From assembly GCF_009497655.1 (NCBI RefSeq), contig NZ_CP023317.1, positions 2,013,501 to 2,077,500 of the forward strand: DNA of 64,000 nt. Reading direction: 5' to 3'. Both the position numbers and the translations under genes were made by a program. Positions within the stretch are counted from its first letter, which is position 1. Each line of letters begins with the position of its first letter. Source of the stretch: Priestia megaterium (lineage in GTDB: Bacteria; Bacillota; Bacilli; Bacillales; Bacillaceae_H). Shown here piece after piece: positions 25,413-32,062 of the stretch. The notes under the pieces are model-generated. The model was not told where the DNA came from. It saw only the letters and a list, made by a program, of their open reading frames with translations, and ran no database searches.

Positions 25413-26837
25413 ATGATAAAAATAGCATTCAAAGGATTACTTATTATTTTATCTTTATATATTCTGTATGTGGTTATAACGGCGGTGGTTCTCTTTTATG
25501 TACCTTTAAAAATAGGAGAGGAAACGACCTCAATTAAACCGGCTAGCTTTTTTGGTCACAGTGAGTCTACGGACCGAGTGAGACTTCTTGAAGATGGTTA
25601 TGAGGCAGGAAGAGTTCGTATTCAAATGATTCAACAAGCTGAGAAATCGATTGATATTGCTTATTACTCAATAGGAAAAGGAGAGTCAACTGATTTAATT
25701 ATGGCCGCTCTTTTTAAAGCAGCTGATCGAGGCGTCCATACTCGCGTTCTTTTGGATGGGATAGCTAACGGCTTACGGGGAAACCGAAGGGGCGTGCTCT
25801 ATGCATTAGCTTCACATCCTAATATTGAAGTGAAGTATTACGAACCGTTTCAATTGTTTAAACCTTGGGCGTGGCAAAATCGTATGCATGACAAAATAAT
25901 GGTTGTAGACGGACAGCTAGGCATAATAGGGGGACGGAATATAGGGGACAAATATTTGGCTAAAAAGCCTCCTCCACACTTCGTCTATGATCGTGATGTC
26001 TTTATTACAAACAGTAAACATAAACAAGATAGCGTCATCACTCAAATGCAAAATTATATAAATGAATTATGGGCTCATCCCTACACTAAAAAAGCTTTTC
26101 ATCATCTCACACAGTACCAGGTTGATCAGGGGAAGAGGATGAAAGCTTTGCTGCTGCAGCAATATGATAAAGCTAAGCAAGTAGGAGAAACGTTTGCGAC
26201 CCCCAAGATTAATTGGAATGCTTCCACCGTTTCTACAAAGCGTGTTTCTTTTATTCATAATCCAATTGAACGCTTTAATAAACGACCTTTTATGTGGAAA
26301 ACGTTTATTAACCTAGCAGAAGAAGCTAACCGCTCTGTTCTTATTCAAAGTCCTTATGTGGTGCCCACCAATGCGATGAGAAAGTATACAGCCATGAAAA
26401 AGAAGCCAGACGTTCAATGGACGCTACTCACAAATTCAGTTACATCTACGCCCAATGTGTTGGCTTTTTCCGGATATATTAGTATGCGTGATACGATTAT
26501 GAAGACAGGTGTAAAGCTTTACGAATACCAAGGACCTTATTCGATCCATGCAAAGTCTGTGATTTATGATCAAAGACTTAGCGCCGTAGGCTCTTTTAAT
26601 TTAGATTCCCGTTCTACATTTTTGAATAACGAATCAATGGTCATTATCGATAGTCAAAAATTTGCAAAAGAGTTGACGATGGCGATGGAAAACAAAATGG
26701 ATAAAAGTATTCTTATTGCCAATCACAAGCGCTGGGTTAAACCTCCTGAAATCCAAAAGAAAGAAGAGCCTGTTATGAAGCGTACCTTACTGTATACCCT
26801 TGCAAAAGTAACGAGGTTTTTTAAGGAGTTTATTTAA
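25413..26837 (+). CDS. Phospholipase-D-family protein (cardiolipin-synthase-like)
   Basis: A 474-aa PLD-superfamily enzyme with one N-terminal membrane helix (residues ~7-30) and two HKD motifs: MHDKIMVVDGQLGIIGGRN and IHAKSVIYDQRLSAVGSFN. The architecture, a single N-terminal anchor rather than two, resembles the ClsC/YmdC type of cardiolipin synthase more than Cls of Bacillus, so either phosphatidyl transfer or phosphodiesterase activity is possible. ATG 25413 follows GGAG; earlier in-frame starts lack an RBS. Followed by a strong terminator. Confidence 0.8.
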   Translation: MIKIAFKGLLIILSLYILYVVITAVVLFYVPLKIGEETTSIKPASFFGHSESTDRVRLLEDGYEAGRVRIQMIQQAEKSIDIAYYSIGKGESTDLIMAALFKAADRGVHTRVLLDGIANGLRGNRRGVLYALASHPNIEVKYYEPFQLFKPWAWQNRMHDKIMVVDGQLGIIGGRNIGDKYLAKKPPPHFVYDRDVFITNSKHKQDSVITQMQNYINELWAHPYTKKAFHHLTQYQVDQGKRMKALLLQQYDKAKQVGETFATPKINWNASTVSTKRVSFIHNPIERFNKRPFMWKTFINLAEEANRSVLIQSPYVVPTNAMRKYTAMKKKPDVQWTLLTNSVTSTPNVLAFSGYISMRDTIMKTGVKLYEYQGPYSIHAKSVIYDQRLSAVGSFNLDSRSTFLNNESMVIIDSQKFAKELTMAMENKMDKSILIANHKRWVKPPEIQKKEEPVMKRTLLYTLAKVTRFFKEFI

Positions 26838-26849
26838 ACAACCGGCAGT

Positions 26850-26892
26850 AGAAAAAAAGTACTCAATGAACATTCATTGAGTACTTTTTGTT
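26850..26892 (+). terminator. Terminator after the PLD-family gene
   Basis: AAAAAGTACTCAATGA / TCATTGAGTACTTTTT stem with a 4-nt loop. Confidence 0.9.
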
Positions 26893-27003
26893 ACATACTT
26901 TATAAATAAGCTCATACAACGATCACATCACGTAAATTATCCTCTTTTATTTATTGGGAGAATTAGGTAGTATAAACATAATAAACAAAAAGGAGGAAGG
27001 TAC

Positions 27004-27534
27004 GTGGAAGCCGCTGTTTTAATTAAACCAGATGCAGCTTATAAAAAGGCTTATATGAGCTTTTATCATGAATGGAAAGCAAGCGGAGAAAAAATGATTC
27101 CGTGGGTCATTGCTAAAGATCCTGCTTACTTTGAAAAAATGGTTCAAGAGTTATTAGATGCAGAAAAAGGGATCGGATTAAAAAAAGGATTTGTACCCGA
27201 TTCCACCTACTGGCTAATGCATCACGAAAGAGTAATAGGCGTAGTTAATATCCGCCATGAGCTAAGTGAAATACTTCGAAACAGCGGAGGACATATAGGG
27301 TATGGTATTCGGCCAAGTGAAAGACAAAAAGGATATGCCAAGCTGCTACTGAGGTTATCTCTTCAAGAGATTAAAAAGCTGGGAGTTCAACGGGCATTAG
27401 TTGTGTGTGATGATTGGAACACTGCTTCTCGTCGAACTATTCTGGCAAACGGTGGTATACAAGACGAGGATTATATAGAAGAGGACGGGGCTATTGTTCA
27501 ACGCTTTTGGATTCATACGGATAAAATGGCATAA
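27004..27534 (+). CDS. GNAT-family N-acetyltransferase
   Basis: A 176-aa acyl-CoA N-acyltransferase. The acetyl-CoA pyrophosphate loop is in GYGIRPSERQKGYAKLLL (R/QxxGxA type), preceded by the WLMHHERVIGVVNIRHEL strand. Resembles small bacterial acetyltransferases acting on unknown small molecules. GTG start with AAAAAGGAGGAAGG upstream. Monocistronic. Confidence 0.85.
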   Translation: MEAAVLIKPDAAYKKAYMSFYHEWKASGEKMIPWVIAKDPAYFEKMVQELLDAEKGIGLKKGFVPDSTYWLMHHERVIGVVNIRHELSEILRNSGGHIGYGIRPSERQKGYAKLLLRLSLQEIKKLGVQRALVVCDDWNTASRRTILANGGIQDEDYIEEDGAIVQRFWIHTDKMA

Positions 27535-27567
27535 AAAAGAGATGAATTTTTTAATTCACCTCTTTTC
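27531..27567. terminator. Terminator between GNAT gene and PLA2-like gene
   Basis: AAAAGAGATGAATT / AATTCACCTCTTTT hairpin between two convergent genes. Confidence 0.8.
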
Positions 27568-27570
27568 TGC

Positions 27571-27852
27571 TTAGTCATATTGTTTTAAAGCTAACTTCAG
27601 CCGCATATAGGTATACATAGCGTATGCCTGTCTTCCTTTTAAACTGTAAGGATTTGCTTTGGAGCAAAGACACTCAAGAAATTGCTCATCACATGAGCGG
27701 CATGATCCGTAATCTTCATAGCATAAATCATGGTATTTACAGCAGCAGTCTACATCATTTACAGGACATCCCGGACCACTGCATCCGGGGCCACACCATT
27801 TATAGCCGGGGAAGAGGCAGGGCGTGGCTTTCCGTTTATTCGGAACAGACAT
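27571..27852 (-). CDS. Phospholipase-A2-like protein (parvovirus VP1u-type)
   Basis: About 93-aa, cysteine-rich protein. It has the Ca-loop-like stretch PGYKWCGPGCSGPGCP and the catalytic His-Asp of PLA2 in CCCKYHDLCYEDYG, the same order as the unique PLA2 domain of parvovirus VP1 and of bacterial and fungal PLA2-like domains. No signal peptide is visible. Start ambiguous: ATG 27852 has AAAAGG about 10 nt upstream, ATG 27858 is too close. A phospholipase activity is inferred from the motif. Confidence 0.65.
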   Translation of the reverse strand: MSVPNKRKATPCLFPGYKWCGPGCSGPGCPVNDVDCCCKYHDLCYEDYGSCRSCDEQFLECLCSKANPYSLKGRQAYAMYTYMRLKLALKQYD

Positions 27853-27957
27853 AATCATACATCCTTTTCAATAGTCTCTTTACATTAAATGCAAAAAAGA
27901 GAAAAGAGAAAGGGACAAACACCTTGCAGCAGTAGCCTAATTTTCATGAATTTCTAT

Positions 27958-28389
27958 TTAATCGATAAATGCGTCATTCATCCGCATTAATAGTTTGCCA
28001 AATAGCTCCTTTTCTTCACTTGACCATTTTTTTAACATACTATGATAGCGTTCAAGGCGCATTTGCTTATCAGTTTGCAGCATTTGTTTCCCGTGTGTTG
28101 TGATGTCAAATAGGCTGACTCGTCCATCCGAAGGATCAGAGGAGCGAGAAATAAGCTTTTTATTTTCTAAAGCAGCAGCCTGTCTAGAAAGAGTTGAAAT
28201 GTCGAGTTTAAATGCTTCTGCCAGTTCTTTTACACGAGCTGGTCCAAATTCATCTAATTGCCGCAGCAATAAATAAGCTGATCTTTCTAGGTTTCCTATT
28301 TTATTTTCGGAATTATCAAGATAGACCGCTCGTCTAATAAAGGTAGTAAGTTCATATTCAATCAATTCAATTGAATTCTTTTCTTGCAT
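27958..28389 (-). CDS. MarR-family transcriptional regulator
   Basis: A 143-aa MarR winged-helix protein: LDEFGPARVKELAEAFKLDI helix-turn-helix region, wing with SDPSDGRVSLFDIT, and flanking dimerisation helices. RBS AAGGGGCG before ATG. Divergent from lrgAB, with two palindromic sites in between, so it very probably represses (or autoregulates with) lrgAB. No Cys for redox sensing like OhrR is present in the N-terminal helix. Confidence 0.85.
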   Translation of the reverse strand: MQEKNSIELIEYELTTFIRRAVYLDNSENKIGNLERSAYLLLRQLDEFGPARVKELAEAFKLDISTLSRQAAALENKKLISRSSDPSDGRVSLFDITTHGKQMLQTDKQMRLERYHSMLKKWSSEEKELFGKLLMRMNDAFID

Positions 28390-28416
28390 TATAATCGCCC
28401 CTTACAAAATCATTCA

Positions 28417-28444
28417 TTGACAAAGAAATATATACTTGTATAAT
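28417..28444 (+). promoter_or_regulatory. Promoter of lrgAB
   Basis: TTGACA (28417-28422) and TATAAT (28439-28444), spacer 16 bp. The -10 lies inside the first MarR operator palindrome. Confidence 0.65.
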
Positions 28445-28475
28445 ACAAATGTATATATAGTTGTATAGTACAAGT
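28434..28475. promoter_or_regulatory. Two MarR-type operators
   Basis: ACTTGTATAATACAAAT (28434-28450) and AGTTGTATAGTACAAGT (28459-28475) are two 17-bp palindromes, centres 25 bp apart. The first overlaps the -10 of lrgA. The half-site TTGTA is typical of MarR/OhrR-family dyads. Confidence 0.65.
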
Positions 28476-28579
28476 AAAAGTAGGTAAAGTAAAGGTGTTT
28501 ATATAGTTAAATGTTAGACAACATGACAAAATAAAGAGAGGAGGGCAGCTGTTCTTTATTTATAGGACAGTGACCTATA

Positions 28580-28984
28580 ATGAAAGTGATACGAATCATT
28601 TTACAAATTGCGATTCTTTATGCTTTTTCTATGATTGGCGAAGCTGTTCACCATATGCTTCATCTACCTATTCCAGGCAGTATTATAGGCTTAATTTTAA
28701 TGCTCATTTGCTTAACGTGCAAAGTTGTTCCCATCAAAATAATTGAAGACGGAGCAAGTTTCTTGTTATCTTTTTTACCGCTATTATTCATACCAGCTAT
28801 GGCAGGTGTGATGAATTATCCTTCGCTTCTTTCAAGCAGCGGAGCGGTTTTATTTTTAATTATTGTGCTTAGTACGATTGTTACGATGGCCGCTGCAGGG
28901 ACTGCCAGCCAACTTTTGGAAAAGAAAGCGAACAAACGAAAGGAGAAACAACAGTGCAAGAATTCTTTATCGCGGTCTTTATAA
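28580..28984 (+). CDS. lrgA: LrgA/CidA-family holin-like protein
   Basis: A 134-aa membrane protein with four helices; the family signature GEAVHHMLHLPIPGSIIG is in helix 2. LrgA/CidA proteins are holin-like partners of LrgB/CidB and affect murein hydrolase activity, and in some Bacilli pyruvate uptake. The gene overlaps lrgB by about 31 nt. It is B. subtilis YwbH-like, but controlled here by a MarR rather than the LysR gene that adjoins ywbHG. The usual upstream RBS is not strong: AGGACAGTG lies just before ATG. Confidence 0.85.
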   Translation: MKVIRIILQIAILYAFSMIGEAVHHMLHLPIPGSIIGLILMLICLTCKVVPIKIIEDGASFLLSFLPLLFIPAMAGVMNYPSLLSSSGAVLFLIIVLSTIVTMAAAGTASQLLEKKANKRKEKQQCKNSLSRSL

Positions 28985-29646
28985 TCGTAGCTACAGTTGC
29001 TTTGTATCTAGTCATGGCAAAAGTATACGTGCGGTTCTCCTATCCGATTCTTATTCCTGTTTTAACTACAACCATATTCGTTATTCTTCTTTTGCTTGCT
29101 TTTCATGTTTCCTATGATGAGTATATGATTGGAGGCAAATGGATTAATTCACTTCTAGGACCAGCGGTTGTTGCATTAGCGTATCCACTCTATAAACAGC
29201 GTGAGATGCTAGTAAAATACAGCGTTCCTATTATTGGAGGGGTATTTGTAGGGTTATTCGCAGGCATGATCAGCGGACTTGTGTTTGCTGAAGTATTTGG
29301 CGTTGATCGAAGCCTGATTTTATCCATTATTCCTAAGTCTATTACTACTCCTGTAGCGATTCAGATCGCCACAGGGCTAGGGGGCGTTCCATCGATGACC
29401 GTGGTATTTGTTATGATCGCAGGTTTTTCTGGAGTAATCCTTGGACCGCTACTTTTAAAATGGATTCGGATCAAGAGTTCTTTAGGAAAAGGAATTGCAT
29501 TAGGCAGTGCTTCTCATGCGCTAGGAACTTCTAAAGCATTTGAATACGGTGAGCTAACGGTATCGATGAGTTCAGTATCAATGACGTTAAGCGCTGTATT
29601 AGGATCCGTTTTTGGGCCAATTGTTGTCTGGCTATTCCAAGTGTAA
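28954..29646 (+). CDS. lrgB: LrgB/CidB-family membrane protein
   Basis: A 230-aa polytopic protein, 6-7 helices, with the family motif KSITTPVAIQIATGLGG and GSASHALGTSKAFEYGE. It is the partner of LrgA. GTG 28954 is preceded by CGAAAGGAGA at the correct spacing, inside the lrgA frame (translational coupling). It is likely a component of a LrgAB complex for programmed lysis or pyruvate transport. Confidence 0.88.
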   Translation: MQEFFIAVFIIVATVALYLVMAKVYVRFSYPILIPVLTTTIFVILLLLAFHVSYDEYMIGGKWINSLLGPAVVALAYPLYKQREMLVKYSVPIIGGVFVGLFAGMISGLVFAEVFGVDRSLILSIIPKSITTPVAIQIATGLGGVPSMTVVFVMIAGFSGVILGPLLLKWIRIKSSLGKGIALGSASHALGTSKAFEYGELTVSMSSVSMTLSAVLGSVFGPIVVWLFQV

Positions 29647-29676
29647 GGCGAGATAAAAGAAAGTGAATATAAAAAA

Positions 29677-29757
29677 CGAGGCTGAGACAAAAGTATGTTA
29701 GTTAAAGTTGAACACGAACGATCTATTGAAAGGTGATGGATAGTTCGTGTTTTTTTA
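29677..29757 (+). repeat. GAGGCTGAGACAAAA element with terminator
   Basis: GAGGCTGAGACAAAAG (29678-29693) is followed by AACACGAAC / GTTCGTGTT hairpin (29711-29750) and seven T. Short intergenic GAGGCTGRGACAWAA-type sequences are known as recurrent elements in Firmicutes. I see only one copy here, so repeat status is from general knowledge. The hairpin may terminate lrgAB. Confidence 0.4.
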
Positions 29758-30039
29758 TGCTCATCGTAAACGTAGATTTAATGTATGTACTGGCTTCTAA
29801 CTGTTGATTTCGTTATGCCCCCATCTCGCTTTTTATATAAAAGCATAAATTTTTTCCGAAGCAAATTTTAAGTTGTGCGGCTCTTACTCTGGTACTATAA
29901 TAAAAAGAAAGAAAATTCATAAAATAACCGCTTTTTTGTTATTTTTAGGAAGGCTAGTCAATTTTCGGATGGATAAGTAGGCTTAGTCAAGGTTGTATAC
30001 GCAGTAAAAATAGCAGAAAAGAGGAGCTGAACGTATTTT
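29758..30039. other. Intergenic region upstream of the rsbR-like gene
   Basis: Apart from the promoter at 29873-29901 I see no ORF or structured element. Confidence 0.5.
29873..29901 (+). promoter_or_regulatory. SigA-type promoter for the rsbR-like gene
   Basis: TTGTGC (29873-29878), 17-bp spacer, TATAAT (29896-29901); the leader would be about 130 nt. Confidence 0.5.
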
Positions 30040-30912
30040 ATGAAAGAGGAGCTCGTGTATATAGGAAAAAAGATTCTTGAACATAAATATAGCTTGTCAG
30101 AAAAATTAGCCGAACGTTTAGATGCTACACATACACTAAGTCTAGAGGAATTGAAAGAAAAGAAAATTCTGAAGTGGCGAGTGTCAATTATGGAATACTT
30201 TGGGAGATCTCTATTTGAAGAACAGGAGGCTGTACTTAAACTTGTTAAAGAATGGGCACTTGATACGGGTAAATATGCAGTGGAAAAAAATATTCCTTTA
30301 GAAAAAGCACTAGGTATCCTTCCAATCTATCGCAGCGTTATTTGGGATGTATTTACAAGAGAACTAGAGGAGCATCAGTTTGCGGCAATTACCATGCTGC
30401 ATGTCAGTGAACGAATTGATCCACTTTTAGATACGGTAACATGTGTTTTTGGTCAAATTTATGACGAGCATAATCGATATATGATGAATTTAGCTTATAC
30501 GTCACTAGAAGAACTTTCAGTTCCACTCGTACCTGTCACAAAAGGGATTGCTATTATGCCGATTATTGGAGAAATTGATACCCACCGCTCACAAGTTATT
30601 ATGGAAACCTGCTTGAAAAAAGGGACAAGCCTTCAATTATCTTATCTTATTTTAGATATTTCAGGTGTCGTGATTATTGATACAATGGTAGCAGACAATC
30701 TTTTTAAAATTCATCGATCGCTTAAATTGGTGGGAGTGGAAGCTATTATAACGGGGATACGACCGGAAATTGCCCAAACGGTAGTGAAACTAGGAATTGA
30801 TTTTAATCAAATTAAAACAGAAGCAAATTTAGAAGCGGCGCTTTTAAAAATTGGGTTTACACGTCCTGAAGAGCATAGCCGCACGCATGTGTCATCGCGG
30901 CGCATAAAATGA
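30040..30912 (+). CDS. RsbR paralogue (STAS domain stressosome protein)
   Basis: A 290-aa protein of the RsbRA/B/C/D group. Residues ~1-150 form the divergent, all-helical globin-like N-terminal domain; residues ~165-275 are a STAS domain with LDISGVVIIDTMVADNLFKI and ITGIRPEIAQTVVKLGID, containing the conserved phosphorylatable Thr positions (T in DTMVA and in AQTVV). Such proteins co-assemble with RsbS and RsbT in the stressosome controlling sigma B. No rsbS/rsbT/rsbU is adjacent, as usual for paralogues. GAGGAG lies about 13 nt before the ATG, an unusually long gap. Confidence 0.85.
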   Translation: MKEELVYIGKKILEHKYSLSEKLAERLDATHTLSLEELKEKKILKWRVSIMEYFGRSLFEEQEAVLKLVKEWALDTGKYAVEKNIPLEKALGILPIYRSVIWDVFTRELEEHQFAAITMLHVSERIDPLLDTVTCVFGQIYDEHNRYMMNLAYTSLEELSVPLVPVTKGIAIMPIIGEIDTHRSQVIMETCLKKGTSLQLSYLILDISGVVIIDTMVADNLFKIHRSLKLVGVEAIITGIRPEIAQTVVKLGIDFNQIKTEANLEAALLKIGFTRPEEHSRTHVSSRRIK

Positions 30913-30955
30913 CCGGCCATAAATATGGATTTCAGCATGTAGAAAGTAAGTGCAT

Positions 30956-30993
30956 AGTAAAAAAGCGGATGTTAATCAACATCCGCTTTTTTA
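30956..30993. terminator. Terminator (rsbR-like / small membrane protein)
   Basis: AAAAAAGCGGATGTT / AACATCCGCTTTTTT hairpin between convergent genes. Confidence 0.9.
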
Positions 30994-30994
30994 C

Positions 30995-31180
30995 TTAATA
31001 AATGCGATATGCCATGGCAGCACAAAAGCATAAACGAGGAAGTATACCGCTATTGAATAGATAAAAAACCAGCCGTTTAAATAAAACAAGGGCAAGAATA
31101 AATAAGCATAAACTAACGGTAATCGGAAACCACAAACCGTGTGCAGATAAGTCTAAATGCTGAATTGCTTGCTCCAACAT
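30995..31180 (-). CDS. Small membrane protein, probably frameshifted
   Basis: A 61-codon frame starting MLEQAIQHLDLSAHGLWFPI, with GAGGTG about 4 nt before ATG and a first membrane helix (VSLCLFILALVLF). After codon ~34 the frame turns into an unlikely Arg/Cys-rich tail (LPRLCFCAAMAYRIY). The +1 frame reads a clean second helix and a Lys end (WFFIYSIAVYFLVYAFVLPW then HIAFIK, stop at 30991-30993). A single-base indel in the T/A-rich run near 31075-31085 would join both halves into a two-helix protein of ~64 aa. Confidence 0.4.
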   Translation of the reverse strand: MLEQAIQHLDLSAHGLWFPITVSLCLFILALVLFKRLVFYLFNSGILPRLCFCAAMAYRIY

Positions 31181-31248
31181 TGTTCACCTCAAAAGGAAGA
31201 GTTAGTGTTCAAGTTAGCCTGTGTTATGGAAAGTATTCTATACATTTT

Positions 31249-31821
31249 CTACGCGTTACGCGTGTATTCTTCTCGCAAGATTGAATATAACTTTAAGTCT
31301 TGATGAGCTCCTTTAATAAACATGGCTTTTCGAATTGTTCCTTCATAAGACATACCGATTTTTTTCATCACTTTCTCAGAAGCGGCATTTTCAACAAAGC
31401 ACCTCGCCTGAATGCGCACTAAATCCATTTCTTCAAATCCAAACGCAATTACTTTTTCAGCTGCTTCCGTAACAAATCCCTTATTCCAATATGCTTCAGA
31501 AATCGCATAGCCAATTTCCGCAATGCGATGAGTAGGGTTCCAAGTGACAAAGTCAATGGTGCCAATACATTTTTTCAGGGCTTTGATTTCCATAGCCCAA
31601 GGAGAAATGGATTGGTTGCTGTACTGCTTTAAAACGAAGGAAACAAACTCTTTTGTATCTTGAAGCTTTCGGTGCTTTTCCCAATTTACATATCTGCTTA
31701 CCTTTTCATTTGAGGCATATTCAAACATGTCACGCACATCTTTTTTGGTAACTTTCCGCAAGCGGAGTCTTTCTGTTTCTAGTGTGGGTAAATTTCCGTA
31801 TATATCTTTTACTTGAATCAT
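31249..31821 (-). CDS. RimJ/RimL-type GNAT acetyltransferase
   Basis: A 190-aa acetyltransferase of the ribosomal-protein-alanine acetyltransferase type: ETERLRLRKVTKKDVRDMF start, EIGYAISEAYWNKGFVTEAA acetyl-CoA loop, and NAASEKVMKKIGMSYEG. Likely acetylates a protein N-terminus or a small amine; target unknown. ATG 31821 has GAAAGGAG upstream; the longer frame to 31911 lacks an RBS. Confidence 0.8.
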   Translation of the reverse strand: MIQVKDIYGNLPTLETERLRLRKVTKKDVRDMFEYASNEKVSRYVNWEKHRKLQDTKEFVSFVLKQYSNQSISPWAMEIKALKKCIGTIDFVTWNPTHRIAEIGYAISEAYWNKGFVTEAAEKVIAFGFEEMDLVRIQARCFVENAASEKVMKKIGMSYEGTIRKAMFIKGAHQDLKLYSILREEYTRNA

Positions 31822-32002
31822 AAAGTTGTCTCCTTTCTCAGCAAGAAGTGGATGAAGTGTTGATAAGAATGTTTCATAGAAGCTGCAGCATCCAAGAAAG
31901 ACCCTTTTCATTTCATGTACTTGATTCTTTAATTGTAAAATATTTCATTGCTGAGCGTAAGAGGTCAAATAGCTTTTTAAAAAATAAAAACATTATTTTC
32001 AC

Positions 32003-32022
32003 TGTTCATAATCAGTTCACAT
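32003..32022 (+). promoter_or_regulatory. Response-regulator tandem site upstream of the GT operon
   Basis: TGTTCATAATCAGTTCACAT: two GTTCAYA half-sites 10-11 bp apart, an OmpR-type direct repeat. An 18/20 identical copy precedes the two-component genes (36517-36536). Confidence 0.6.
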
Positions 32023-32062
32023 AAGCTTGTTAGACTAAAGTCAGAAATTACGAAGGAGTGAA

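Noticed and set aside
24974-25432. 152-aa extension of the 88-aa minus-strand gene
   Set aside because: The extension is a hydrophobic frame with no RBS, overlapping the start of the PLD-family gene; the short form has an RBS.
29677-29757. GAGGCTGAGACAAAA as a transposon remnant
   Set aside because: Only one copy, no inverted repeats or transposase frame in this window; left as a short recurrent element with a terminator.
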